21,950 bases of DNA, taken from NCBI GenBank assembly GCA_002422205.1, contig DITS01000046.1:18740-40689 (forward strand), read 5' to 3'. The notes under the pieces are model-generated. The model worked only from the letters and a program-made list of their open reading frames with translations, was not told the origin of the DNA and ran no database searches. Positions 1-7,961 of this stretch are shown here, piece by piece. Position 1 is the stretch's first letter, and every line of letters begins with the position of its first letter. Source of the DNA: Alphaproteobacteria bacterium UBA6178 (GTDB lineage Bacteria > Pseudomonadota > Alphaproteobacteria > Rickettsiales > UBA3002). A program made the position numbers and the translations under genes.

Positions 1-1908
1 ATCGTGGTGGATGACGCCATCATCGTCATCGAAAATGTCGAACGTAATATGAGTCAGCACGGCCTCTCCCCGCGCGCCGCCTCCATTCAGGCCATGCGTG
101 AAGTCACCGGCCCCGTCATCGCCATGGTGCTGGTGCTGTGCGCTGTATTCGTCCCCGTCGGCTTTCTGGGCGGCATGACCGGCGAAATGTATAAACAATT
201 CGCCATCACCATCGCCGTATCGGTAGCCATTTCCGGCTTTGTGGCCCTCACCCTTACACCGGCGCTCTGCGCGTTGCTGCTCAAACCCAACCACAGCGAA
301 CCGATGCGCTTTTTCCGCTGGTTCAATGGCTGGTTTGAACGCACCACCGAGCGCTTCATCCGCGCCGTCATTTTCCTGATCAATCATGTCTGGCTGGGCA
401 TTTGCCTCTTTATCGGCTTCGTGCTCGCCACCATCGCCATCTTCAGCCAAATCCCCAGCTCGCTAGTACCCGAAGAAGATCAGGGCTACGCCATCGTCGC
501 CCCCATGTTACTGCCCGCCGCCTCGCTCGATCGTACCATCGAAGTTGCCAACACCATGACGAAGCGCATCATGCAACAGCCCGAGGTCAAAGGCATCGTC
601 AGCTTCGCCGGACTCGATCTGTTCAGCTTCACCAATAAAAGTAATGCCGGCGTTGCCTTCGTCACGTTCAACGATTGGAAAACCCGCGACAAGGAAGGCT
701 CCTCCGCGCAAGACCTCGCGGGCCGTTTCATGGGCCTCGGTGCCGACATCAAAGATGCGTTTGTAATCGCCTTCACCCCACCCCCCATCATGGGTATGAG
801 CATGACCGGCGGCTTCGACGCCTATATCCAAAGCCGCAGTGGTGCACCGACAGCCGAAATCGCCGCCATGTCGCAAAAGCTGGTGGCCGAAGCCTCCAAG
901 CGCCCCGAGCTGGCAGGCATGCAAAGCACCATCTCCGCCAATGTGCCGCAATATTATGTTGATCTCGACCGCGAAAAAGCCAAAGCGCTGGGCGTTCCCG
1001 TCACCGAAGTCTTCGATGCCATGCAAAGCACCTTCGGCAGTTTCTATGTCAACGACTTCACCCTCTATGGCCGCATCTTCCGCGTCAGCCTGTCATCCGA
1101 AGCCGAGTTCCGCGAAAAACCCGAAGATTTACGCCGCGTCTTCGTGCGCTCCGATAAGGGCGACATGATCCCGCTCGACGCGCTGGTAAAAGTCGAACGC
1201 ATCATCGGCCCCGATCTGGTCGATCGCTTCAATGTATTCCCTGCTGCTAAAATCATGGGCGGCCCCGCCCCCGGCTACAGCTCGGGTGATGCCATCAGCG
1301 CCATGGAAGAAGTCGCCGCCGAGGTGCTGCCGCCCGAATACACACTGGCATGGACCGGCTCCGCCTATCAGGAAAAATCCGCCGGTGGCTCCGGTGCCCT
1401 CGCCTTCGTCTTTGGTATGGTGATGGTCTTCCTCATCCTCGCCGCACAATATGAACGCTGGAGCATCCCACTCGCCGTTCTCACCGCCGTGCCCTTCGGC
1501 GTCTTCGGCGCCGCCGTCGCCGTCTATATGCGCGGCCTCAGCAACGATGTGTATTTCCAGATCGGCCTGCTGGTGCTGATTGCACTCTCAGCCCGTAACG
1601 CCATTTTGCTGGTCGAATTCGCCATGCTGCGTCAAAAAGAGGGCCAGTCCTTCTTCGACGCCGCCGTCGAATCCGCCAAGCTGCGCTTCCGCCCCATCGT
1701 CATGACATCACTGGCTTTCATCCTCGGTTGTATGCCCTTGGCACTCAGCAGTGGCGCAGGTGCAGCCAGCCGCCACTCCATCGGCACCGGCGTCATCGGC
1801 GGCATGATAGCCGCCACCGTCATCGCTACCATTTTCGTGCCGATGTTCTATAAAATCATCTCCGAACTCACCGCCCGACTACGCCCGCAGGAGGAACCGC
1901 ATGGCTAA
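1..1908 (+). CDS. RND-family efflux permease (HAE1/AcrB-like), 5'-truncated by window edge
   Basis: Inner-membrane proton/drug antiporter subunit of a tripartite efflux pump. The frame is open from the first base, so the gene begins upstream; about 635 of roughly 1030-1050 residues remain. The first residues, VVDDAIIVIENVER, match the TM4 proton-relay motif of AcrB (D407/D408). LVPEEDQGY (around 470-485) is the conserved start of the second periplasmic half. The TM10 motif reads SARNAILLVEFA, so an Arg (codon 1594-1596) stands where AcrB has Lys940. MTSLAFILG in TM11 carries the conserved Thr. The C-terminal TM bundle is complete and ends in a short polar tail. The stop overlaps the ATG of the downstream outer-membrane factor by 8 bases, implying co-translation. 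Substrates cannot be told from sequence. Family assignment is firm. Confidence 0.96.
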   Translation: MVVDDAIIVIENVERNMSQHGLSPRAASIQAMREVTGPVIAMVLVLCAVFVPVGFLGGMTGEMYKQFAITIAVSVAISGFVALTLTPALCALLLKPNHSEPMRFFRWFNGWFERTTERFIRAVIFLINHVWLGICLFIGFVLATIAIFSQIPSSLVPEEDQGYAIVAPMLLPAASLDRTIEVANTMTKRIMQQPEVKGIVSFAGLDLFSFTNKSNAGVAFVTFNDWKTRDKEGSSAQDLAGRFMGLGADIKDAFVIAFTPPPIMGMSMTGGFDAYIQSRSGAPTAEIAAMSQKLVAEASKRPELAGMQSTISANVPQYYVDLDREKAKALGVPVTEVFDAMQSTFGSFYVNDFTLYGRIFRVSLSSEAEFREKPEDLRRVFVRSDKGDMIPLDALVKVERIIGPDLVDRFNVFPAAKIMGGPAPGYSSGDAISAMEEVAAEVLPPEYTLAWTGSAYQEKSAGGSGALAFVFGMVMVFLILAAQYERWSIPLAVLTAVPFGVFGAAVAVYMRGLSNDVYFQIGLLVLIALSARNAILLVEFAMLRQKEGQSFFDAAVESAKLRFRPIVMTSLAFILGCMPLALSSGAGAASRHSIGTGVIGGMIAATVIATIFVPMFYKIISELTARLRPQEEPHG

Positions 1909-3361
1909 ATCCTTTCTAATGCCCTTACTGCTTGGCACCATGCTCACCGCCTGCGCCGTCGGCCCCGATTATGAGGCCCCCGGCTTCGCTATGCCCGAGA
2001 GCTGGCCGTGGGAAACACCCACCACCCATATAATGAGCGCGCAAACCCCCACCGCCATTTCCGCCACCTGGTGGGAAGGCTTCAATGATCCCACTCTCAC
2101 CGCACTCATCACCGAAGGCCTGCAAAACAATGACGATCTGCGCATCGCCGCTTCCCGTGTCGCACAGGCACGCGGCCTGCTCAGCCAGCGCGAAGTCGAT
2201 CTCTATCCCGATCTCGGCATTGAAGCCGGCGCATCTCGCACGTCCGACAGTGCCCGCAGCACCTTCGGCAGTGGCTTCGCGGCTAATGACAAACCCTATA
2301 ACAGCTACAGCCTCGCTACCGTGTTCGATTACGAAATCGACATTTGGGGCCGCCTGCGCCGCGCCACCGAATCCGCCACCGCGCAGCTATTCGCAGCGCA
2401 AGCCAACCGCGACGCCATCCGCCTCGCCATCGCCAGCGATATTGCCAGCGGCTATTTCAATCTCCTCGCCCTCGATGCGCAAATCCTTGTCACCGACAAC
2501 ACCATCAAAGCGCGCAGCGAAGCCTACGACTATCAGAACAAACAATATGACCAAGGTGCCGCCGATACCCTCACCTTTAAACAGGCCGAAGCCGAGCTGG
2601 CCTCAGCCCGCGCGCAACTGCCCATCCTGCAACAGGCACGTTACGAGCAGCAAAGCGCACTCAGCGTATTACTGGGCCGCGAACCCGTCGAGTTGGCTAA
2701 AGGCCTCGTCACACCCGAAAAATTAATCGATGCACTCCCCAACCCGCCGCACATGCCCGCTGATGTCCCCTCCAGCCTGATCGAGCGCCGCCCCGATATC
2801 GCCGCCGCCGAGCAAAAGCTCATCGCCGCCAATGCCGATATTGGCGTCGCCAAATCCGATTATTTCCCCCGCCTCTCCCTCACCGCGCTGCTCGGCTTGG
2901 GCAGTGCCGAAGCAGGCGATCTGCTCAGCAGCTCGGCGCGCAAATGGTCGGCAGCTGCAGGCATCGCACAGCCCATCATCGGCCTGTTACGCACCGACGC
3001 CCGCGTCGACAGCGCACAGGCCCGCAAAGATGAAGCCCTCGCCACCTATCAGCAAAGCGTGCGCATGGCCTTCAAAGACGTGCTCGATAGTATGAGCGCG
3101 CTCGACACCACCACCCGCCGGATCGATGCCGAAACCGCGCACACCAACGCACGTTCCGACACGCTGCAGCAAGCACAGCTGCGCTATGATGCGGGCTATT
3201 CCAACTATCTCGAACTCCTCGATGCCCAGCGCTTCCTCTATCAGGCACAGCTCGACCGCATCACCGCCAAACGCGACCGCCTCAACGCATCCGTCAGTCT
3301 CTACAAAGCGCTCGGCGGCGGCTGGGACAATAACGCACTGACCGAAAAAGAGGCCGAATAA
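1901..3361 (+). CDS. RND efflux outer-membrane factor, NodT/OprM-type lipoprotein
   Basis: Trimeric TolC-like outer-membrane channel of the same pump. The 486-aa length is typical of the NodT family. The N terminus has a short hydrophobic signal ending in the lipobox LTAC, so Cys18 is probably lipidated, followed by the family-typical AVGPDYEAP. Two OEP repeats follow, with long helices and markers such as WWEGFNDPTLTALI (about 50-65), YEIDIWGRLR (about 145) and IERRPDIAAAEQKLIAANADIGVAKSDYFPRL at the start of the second half (given here in outline; residues about 295-325). The tail pattern YDAGYSNYLELLDAQR is also typical. The start is set by GGAGG six bases before ATG 1901, inside the end of the permease gene. 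Co-transcription with the permease is near certain. Confidence 0.95.
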   Translation: MAKSFLMPLLLGTMLTACAVGPDYEAPGFAMPESWPWETPTTHIMSAQTPTAISATWWEGFNDPTLTALITEGLQNNDDLRIAASRVAQARGLLSQREVDLYPDLGIEAGASRTSDSARSTFGSGFAANDKPYNSYSLATVFDYEIDIWGRLRRATESATAQLFAAQANRDAIRLAIASDIASGYFNLLALDAQILVTDNTIKARSEAYDYQNKQYDQGAADTLTFKQAEAELASARAQLPILQQARYEQQSALSVLLGREPVELAKGLVTPEKLIDALPNPPHMPADVPSSLIERRPDIAAAEQKLIAANADIGVAKSDYFPRLSLTALLGLGSAEAGDLLSSSARKWSAAAGIAQPIIGLLRTDARVDSAQARKDEALATYQQSVRMAFKDVLDSMSALDTTTRRIDAETAHTNARSDTLQQAQLRYDAGYSNYLELLDAQRFLYQAQLDRITAKRDRLNASVSLYKALGGGWDNNALTEKEAE

Positions 3362-3544
3362 CGCCCGCAACGATGCGTAACATAAAATCCGCATCCGATC
3401 GTCACCGTGAAACCATAAAGAACCCGTCAAAATGCCCTGAGCCCGCTTGCTTTTACACGCAACCAGCGTATATGTGGAAAGGATTGTGGCCGTCAAATCG
3501 TACAACCAGGTACGAAATGGAAACATCCGTGAAAGAGAGGATCT

Positions 3545-4165
3545 ATGCTACCTAAATTCGCATTACGACTGAGCGCCACGGCACTCACCGGCATCATCGC
3601 CAGCGCTGCCTACGCTCAAACCCCGCTGAATCAGCAAGCGCCTGCTACCTATGAGCAGGCCCCGTCACCCTTTTATCAGGCGCCCTCTCCCGTTGCAGCA
3701 CCCCAACAATCCCCTGCACCCGTCTATGATGGGCAGGCTAACACCTATAACGGACCGTCAGATACCACAGGCAGTCAGCCATCGGGCCACTCCATGCAGG
3801 AGCAAACCCCGTCATCTGCCAGCGAACAACACACCACCCCCGCCTATATCACCGGCGGCGTGGGCACGGCAGAGCGCGATAGCCTGATGGCGCAAGCCAA
3901 TAATTACAATGTAAAGGTCGAAACCGCATACAAAAGCGGCCACTATATTTCCGACGCTTACATTACCATTCTCGATAAGAACGGCACGCAAATGCTCGCC
4001 GCCATGGCCGATGGCCCGCTCTTTTATGCGCGCCTCGCCCCCGGCAAATACACCGTTAAAGCCAATTACCATGACAAGGTCTATGAACGCAGCGTCGACG
4101 TGGTTGCCGTACCAACAACCCCAAAACGCGTGGTGTTCACCTGGGACAATCCGGCTAATTTCTAA
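3545..4165 (+). CDS. Secreted protein with carboxypeptidase-regulatory-like domain
   Basis: 206 aa. A signal peptide is clear (basic start, hydrophobic core, ASAAYA-QT cleavage near residue 24). Residues about 25-100 are low-complexity, rich in Pro, Gln, Ala and Ser, with repeated YEQAPSPFYQAPSP-like units; this is probably a disordered linker. Residues about 105-206 form a compact beta-rich domain: YNVKVETAYKSGHYISDAYITILDKNG, then LAPGKYTVKANYHDK, the pattern of carboxypeptidase regulatory-like (transthyretin-fold) domains. No catalytic residues are expected. GAGAGGA-type ribosome site (GAGAGGATCT) before ATG 3545 supports the start. It is followed 8 bp later by tspO and may share its transcript. 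Exact role unknown; envelope binding is an inference. Confidence 0.75.
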   Translation: MLPKFALRLSATALTGIIASAAYAQTPLNQQAPATYEQAPSPFYQAPSPVAAPQQSPAPVYDGQANTYNGPSDTTGSQPSGHSMQEQTPSSASEQHTTPAYITGGVGTAERDSLMAQANNYNVKVETAYKSGHYISDAYITILDKNGTQMLAAMADGPLFYARLAPGKYTVKANYHDKVYERSVDVVAVPTTPKRVVFTWDNPANF

Positions 4166-4173
4166 GCTGTGAT

Positions 4174-4692
4174 ATGTCCAACGAGATAGCCAATACCGGA
4201 TCAGTCACCTCCCCTCCCATCCCCTTGCGTGATTGGACGGTATTGGCTTGCCTCACAGGCGGCATTCTCACACTCTCTTACCTCTCATCCTTCCCCATGA
4301 TGGACGCGCAAATCATGCAATGGTATGCGTCGCTGAGTAAATCCCCGCTCAACCCACCCCCATGGGCATTCAGCGTAGTATGGCCCCTATTATATATTGG
4401 TATGAGCGTGGCCGCATGGCGCGTCTGGCGCACCCCACATGCCAAACCCGCACTACGGCTTTTCGCGCTGCAGCTAGCCGCAAACCTGCTCTGGACCATT
4501 ATGTTCTTCGCCATGCAATCCCCCGCGCTCGGCATGGGGTGGCTGCTGCTGATACTGCTGTTGGCCATTGCAACCTGTTGGAAATTTTATCTCCATGACC
4601 GCATTGCAGGCCTGCTCATGTTGCCCTATATATGGTGGCTCTGCTTTGCTGCTTATCTCAATGGCAGCATACTCCTGCTGAATGGCGCGTGA
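4174..4692 (+). CDS. tspO: TspO/MBR family tryptophan-rich sensory protein
   Basis: 172-aa polytopic membrane protein of the TspO/peripheral benzodiazepine receptor family, which binds porphyrins and modulates stress and tetrapyrrole-linked responses in alphaproteobacteria. Five hydrophobic segments are visible. Family signatures: WYASLSKSPLNPPPWAFSVVWPLLYIGMSVAAW is present in outline (residues about 50-82, with PPxWxFxxVWxxLY), then ANLLWTIMFF and PYIWWLCFAAYLN near the C terminus. The first ~15 residues are a non-conserved polar leader. The ribosome site is weak (TGTGAT), so translation may be coupled to the gene ending 8 bp upstream. Family call is firm; the physiological ligand is not visible. 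Confidence 0.93.
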   Translation: MSNEIANTGSVTSPPIPLRDWTVLACLTGGILTLSYLSSFPMMDAQIMQWYASLSKSPLNPPPWAFSVVWPLLYIGMSVAAWRVWRTPHAKPALRLFALQLAANLLWTIMFFAMQSPALGMGWLLLILLLAIATCWKFYLHDRIAGLLMLPYIWWLCFAAYLNGSILLLNGA

Positions 4693-4741
4693 CAAATAGC
4701 CCCGCACCGCTTATCCATAATCTAACAGCGAGGATATAGAT

Positions 4742-6790
4742 ATGAAATGGCTGAAATGGACCTTTGTCGGACTGCTCACACTCGCTGTCATAGTGATTGG
4801 TGGTGCCTTTGCCGCACTACAATTAATGGATATCGAGCGCATCCGCAGCTTCTTGCAAACCCAGATCGAAGCCAATACGGGCCGTAGCGTCACCATAACC
4901 GGCGATGTGCAGCCCACGCTGGGCTTCTCACCCACTCTCACCATCCATGATGTTACATTAAGCAACCCCAAATGGGCCGCCTCCGATCACCTCATTCAGG
5001 CCAGTGAAATCCACGTATCGCTGCGCCTGCTCCCTCTCTTTTCCGATCGCATTTCCATCAAAGACGTGCGCATCCTCAATGCCGATATTCATCTGGAAAA
5101 ATCCAAAAAAGGCACCCCCTCATGGAATTTCAAAGCCGATGCAGAAAAACTCAAAGAATTGGAGCAACAAGAAGAATCCACCCTTGATCTATCCATCGAC
5201 CGCCTCTCCATTCAAAACAGCACCGTCACCTATAATGATCTGGGCAGCAAAAAAACCTACCGCATCGGTATGAACGAGCTGCGCGTCGAAGGCATTGCCA
5301 ATAACACCGTCGACACGATCGTCATCGACGGCACCTATAAAAAAGCGCAGCTCAAAGCCACCGGCTCGATCAATGAAAGCTTCATCATGCTCGATGCAGC
5401 CCTGAATAGCCCCAACGCCAACGCCAGCGCCAAAGGCAGCATCGCGCAGGCCGATTTCACCTTCGACATGCAGATCAGCGCCGATGCCAAAAAGCTCAGC
5501 AACCTGCTCACCCTGTTCGATGTCAAATCCGACAATCAGGCGCCATTAAAAATCACCACCGATATTGGCGGCAAGCCCGATATCATCACCTTCAGCAAAC
5601 TCAACGCCAGTTATGACGGCTACCCCGTCACCGGCTCCGGCAGCATCAACCTTACCGGCGCAGTGCCCTACATCGCCGCCAAACTCAGCAGCAACGAGAT
5701 TTCATTCAAAAATAAAAAGCAGCCTACCCTCGCCGCCGATGGCTCAACCGTCGTGGTGCCGACATGGTTCATTCCGCCCACCCCCATCCCCACCGCAGGA
5801 CTCGACGCGCTAAATACCGATATCGAGCTGAGCATCAAAAAAATCCTGCTCGACAAACTCACCCTCGAAAACGCTACCGCCACCGTCAAACTCAAAGACG
5901 GCAAGCTCAGCATCAATCCCTTGCTGGTGCATAATACCAGCAGCGGTTGGGTCAAAGGCTATGTCATCATTTACAGCGCCCAAACCCCACCCGTTCTGTC
6001 TGTCGATCTCATCACCAACGATGTGGATCTAGGCCGCGTCCTCGCCGAAATGGAAGGCAGCACCTCGCTCAAAGGCGGCATCACCAAAAGCCATATCAAG
6101 CTCAAAGGCCCCGGCAAAAATCTCAAAGACGTGATGGCTAATGCCAATGGCCAGCTTAATTTCTTTATTGACGAAGCCGTCTATGCGTCGCCACCAAGAC
6201 TTGCACGCGCTGCCAGCTTCATCGAGCTGCTGCGCGGTGGCAATAGCGGCAACATCAACGTCAATTGTCTGGTGGGTCGCTTTACTGTTAAAAACGGTAT
6301 TGCCAGCTCCGAAGCCGTCGCCCTTAAAACCGGCGGTGCGATTGTCACCGGCAATGGTTCCGTCAATCTCGGGCAGGAAACCATCGACATGCGCTTCCGC
6401 GCGCGCTCCACCTCACTCGGCCTCGCCGATCTGGTGCCCGCCATGCGCTTCGACGGCCCACTCGTCAACCCCAATATTTACCCCGACCCCGGCAGCACCT
6501 TGTGGGGCATCGGTAAATATGTGCTCGGTGCCGCCACCGGCGTCGGCTTGGTTGCCATCTTGGGCGAAAAAGCCACCGACACGCTGGGCATCACCGCCGA
6601 CAATAACCCCTGCCTGCAATCCATCGTCGAAATCGAGCAAAAAGCCGACGCGCGCGACCCCGACGAAACGCTGAATGAAATCAGTAAAACCGCCGGCAAA
6701 CTCGAAGATAATGTAAAACAAAATATCAAAGACATCGAAGATCAGACCAAAGGCCTGCGCGACGGGGTACGCGGCATGCTAAAAGAATAA
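4742..6790 (+). CDS. AsmA-family envelope protein
   Basis: 682 aa. One N-terminal TM anchor (residues about 6-28) precedes a large periplasmic part, the architecture of AsmA-like proteins now viewed as bridge-type lipid transport/outer-membrane homeostasis proteins. The conserved AsmA start is recognisable: GRSVTITGDVQPTLGFSP then LTIHDVTLSNPKWA (about 48-80), and FSDRISIKDVRILNADI. The C-terminal AsmA_2-type region includes LNFFIDEAVYASPP, NCLVGRFTVKNGIASSEAVALKT and TIDMRFRARS, followed by PGSTLWGIGKYVLGAATG and a coiled, charged tail from about 630. The start follows GAGGATATAGAT. It ends 2 bp from the convergent small membrane protein gene. Family assignment is firm; cargo unknown. Confidence 0.92.
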   Translation: MKWLKWTFVGLLTLAVIVIGGAFAALQLMDIERIRSFLQTQIEANTGRSVTITGDVQPTLGFSPTLTIHDVTLSNPKWAASDHLIQASEIHVSLRLLPLFSDRISIKDVRILNADIHLEKSKKGTPSWNFKADAEKLKELEQQEESTLDLSIDRLSIQNSTVTYNDLGSKKTYRIGMNELRVEGIANNTVDTIVIDGTYKKAQLKATGSINESFIMLDAALNSPNANASAKGSIAQADFTFDMQISADAKKLSNLLTLFDVKSDNQAPLKITTDIGGKPDIITFSKLNASYDGYPVTGSGSINLTGAVPYIAAKLSSNEISFKNKKQPTLAADGSTVVVPTWFIPPTPIPTAGLDALNTDIELSIKKILLDKLTLENATATVKLKDGKLSINPLLVHNTSSGWVKGYVIIYSAQTPPVLSVDLITNDVDLGRVLAEMEGSTSLKGGITKSHIKLKGPGKNLKDVMANANGQLNFFIDEAVYASPPRLARAASFIELLRGGNSGNINVNCLVGRFTVKNGIASSEAVALKTGGAIVTGNGSVNLGQETIDMRFRARSTSLGLADLVPAMRFDGPLVNPNIYPDPGSTLWGIGKYVLGAATGVGLVAILGEKATDTLGITADNNPCLQSIVEIEQKADARDPDETLNEISKTAGKLEDNVKQNIKDIEDQTKGLRDGVRGMLKE

Positions 6791-6792
6791 AG

Positions 6793-6984
6793 CTACAACA
6801 AACACATCACGCCATAACACGCGTCAAACCCATAACGCATCACCAGATACAGCACCACATCCAGCACCAATAGCAGTGCTAAAAATGGCAGCACAAACCG
6901 CGATGCAATCACCCAATAGCCACGCAGCGTGAGTCGCGGCTTACGGATCACATGGCCTTTCACTGCTTGCGCTTTTACTCTCAT
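6793..6984 (-). CDS. Small one-TM membrane protein, unknown function
   Basis: 63 aa from the ATG at 6984; an upstream in-frame start at 7044 is possible but would run into the divergent gene. The protein has a basic N-terminal third (KAQAVKGHVIRKPRLTLRGYW), then one strong hydrophobic helix (VIASRFVLPFLALLLVLDVVLYLVM) and a short tail GFDACYGVMCLL with two Cys. Positive-inside rule suggests N-in, C-out. The sequence is too protein-like in TM organisation to be a chance frame, and it fills the gap between AsmA (convergent, 2 bp) and the FemAB-like gene (divergent, 39 bp). I do not recognise a named family. Confidence 0.6.
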   Translation of the reverse strand: MRVKAQAVKGHVIRKPRLTLRGYWVIASRFVLPFLALLLVLDVVLYLVMRYGFDACYGVMCLL

Positions 6985-7023
6985 CCCGCCACTGTAGCGC
7001 CAGTCAATCACATTGCAATAGGT

Positions 7024-7953
7024 ATGGACGCACTCGACATTCACTGGCTCGCCCCCACCGATTCCCCCCCGCGTGAATTATCGCGTTACACGGGCTATCT
7101 CGCCTATCAGCAACACCCCGCCTATGGTGATGCGCTACATGATTTTAACGGCAAATGCCTGCGCGCCCTCATCCTGCATCAGCAGCAACCCATCGGCTGG
7201 GTGCAATGCTCGCAACGTACCATCGCACGCACGCTCCATATCCTGCTCGCCATGCGCGGCCCCGTCTGGTTCAACGAATCTATCAGCAATGATCTTAAAG
7301 CCGCGGCTTACCGTGCATTAAACGCCAGCTGTCCACTCCCCCGCCCACGACTATTGCTCTGGATGCCCGAATCACCCGACCATGAACCCTTACACCTTGC
7401 TGGCCTGCACCGCATCGTCACCGGCTACAGCACCCCGCTGCTCGATCTGAACCAAAGCGAAAATCAGCTGCTCGCCGCCATGGACGGCAAATGGCGCAAC
7501 CAGCTGCGCAGCAGTCAAAAACATCAACTCGCCTGCGTGCCCGTCGGCTTGCAGTTCGAGCATTACCAATGGCTACTCGAAGAAGAAATGCAGCAACGCC
7601 AGCGCATCGGCTACAAAGCCTTCAGCCCCGCGCTGGTCAGCTCCTATCAGGCCTATGCGGGCCAAAACAGTCTGTTAATATTGCGCGCTGATGACGGAAA
7701 AGACACCGTCGCCGGTATGCTTTGCCTCATTCATGGCCACAGCGCCACTTACCATATCGGCTGGAGCAATCCGCTCGGCAAGGAAAAATCCGCGCATAAT
7801 CTGTTACTGTGGGAATCAATGCGGCGCCTCAAAGCCCGTGGCATCCGCTGGTTTGATCTGGGCGGCGTCAACACGCAAGACGGCGCGGGCCTCACCCGCT
7901 TTAAACTCGGCAGCGGCGCGCAGCTACGCACCCTCGACGGCATGTATCAATAG
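7024..7953 (+). CDS. FemAB/GNAT-like acyltransferase (peptidoglycan-bridge or related aminoacyl/acyl transfer)
   Basis: 309 aa from ATG 7024. I preferred this start to the in-frame ATG at 6952 because the latter overlaps the divergent gene and adds an unconserved leader; the ribosome site is poor for both. The C-terminal half resembles the BioF2-like/FemAB GNAT domain: DGKWRNQLRSSQKHQL (about 155-170), VAGMLCLIHGHSATYHIGWS (about 235-255), NLLLWESMRRLKARGIRWFDLGGVN, then GLTRFKLGSG. The end pattern FDLGG-N-G-FK-G-G is typical of Fem-type enzymes, which transfer aminoacyl or acyl groups to peptidoglycan precursors or polysaccharides. No signal peptide or TM, so probably cytoplasmic. Acceptor unknown. 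Its stop is 8 bp from the stop of the convergent 625-aa gene. Confidence 0.8.
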   Translation: MDALDIHWLAPTDSPPRELSRYTGYLAYQQHPAYGDALHDFNGKCLRALILHQQQPIGWVQCSQRTIARTLHILLAMRGPVWFNESISNDLKAAAYRALNASCPLPRPRLLLWMPESPDHEPLHLAGLHRIVTGYSTPLLDLNQSENQLLAAMDGKWRNQLRSSQKHQLACVPVGLQFEHYQWLLEEEMQQRQRIGYKAFSPALVSSYQAYAGQNSLLILRADDGKDTVAGMLCLIHGHSATYHIGWSNPLGKEKSAHNLLLWESMRRLKARGIRWFDLGGVNTQDGAGLTRFKLGSGAQLRTLDGMYQ

Positions 7954-7961
7954 AAATAAAA

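Noticed and set aside
508..1026. 172-aa minus-strand frame inside the RND permease
   Set aside because: Shadow of the GC-rich coding strand; no independent features.
3373..3555. 60-aa plus-strand frame before the secreted-protein gene
   Set aside because: No ribosome site, no protein-like composition, and it overlaps the well-supported start at 3545; more likely leader/promoter DNA.
6952..7023. Upstream start for the FemAB-like gene
   Set aside because: Overlaps the divergent small membrane gene and has no ribosome site.
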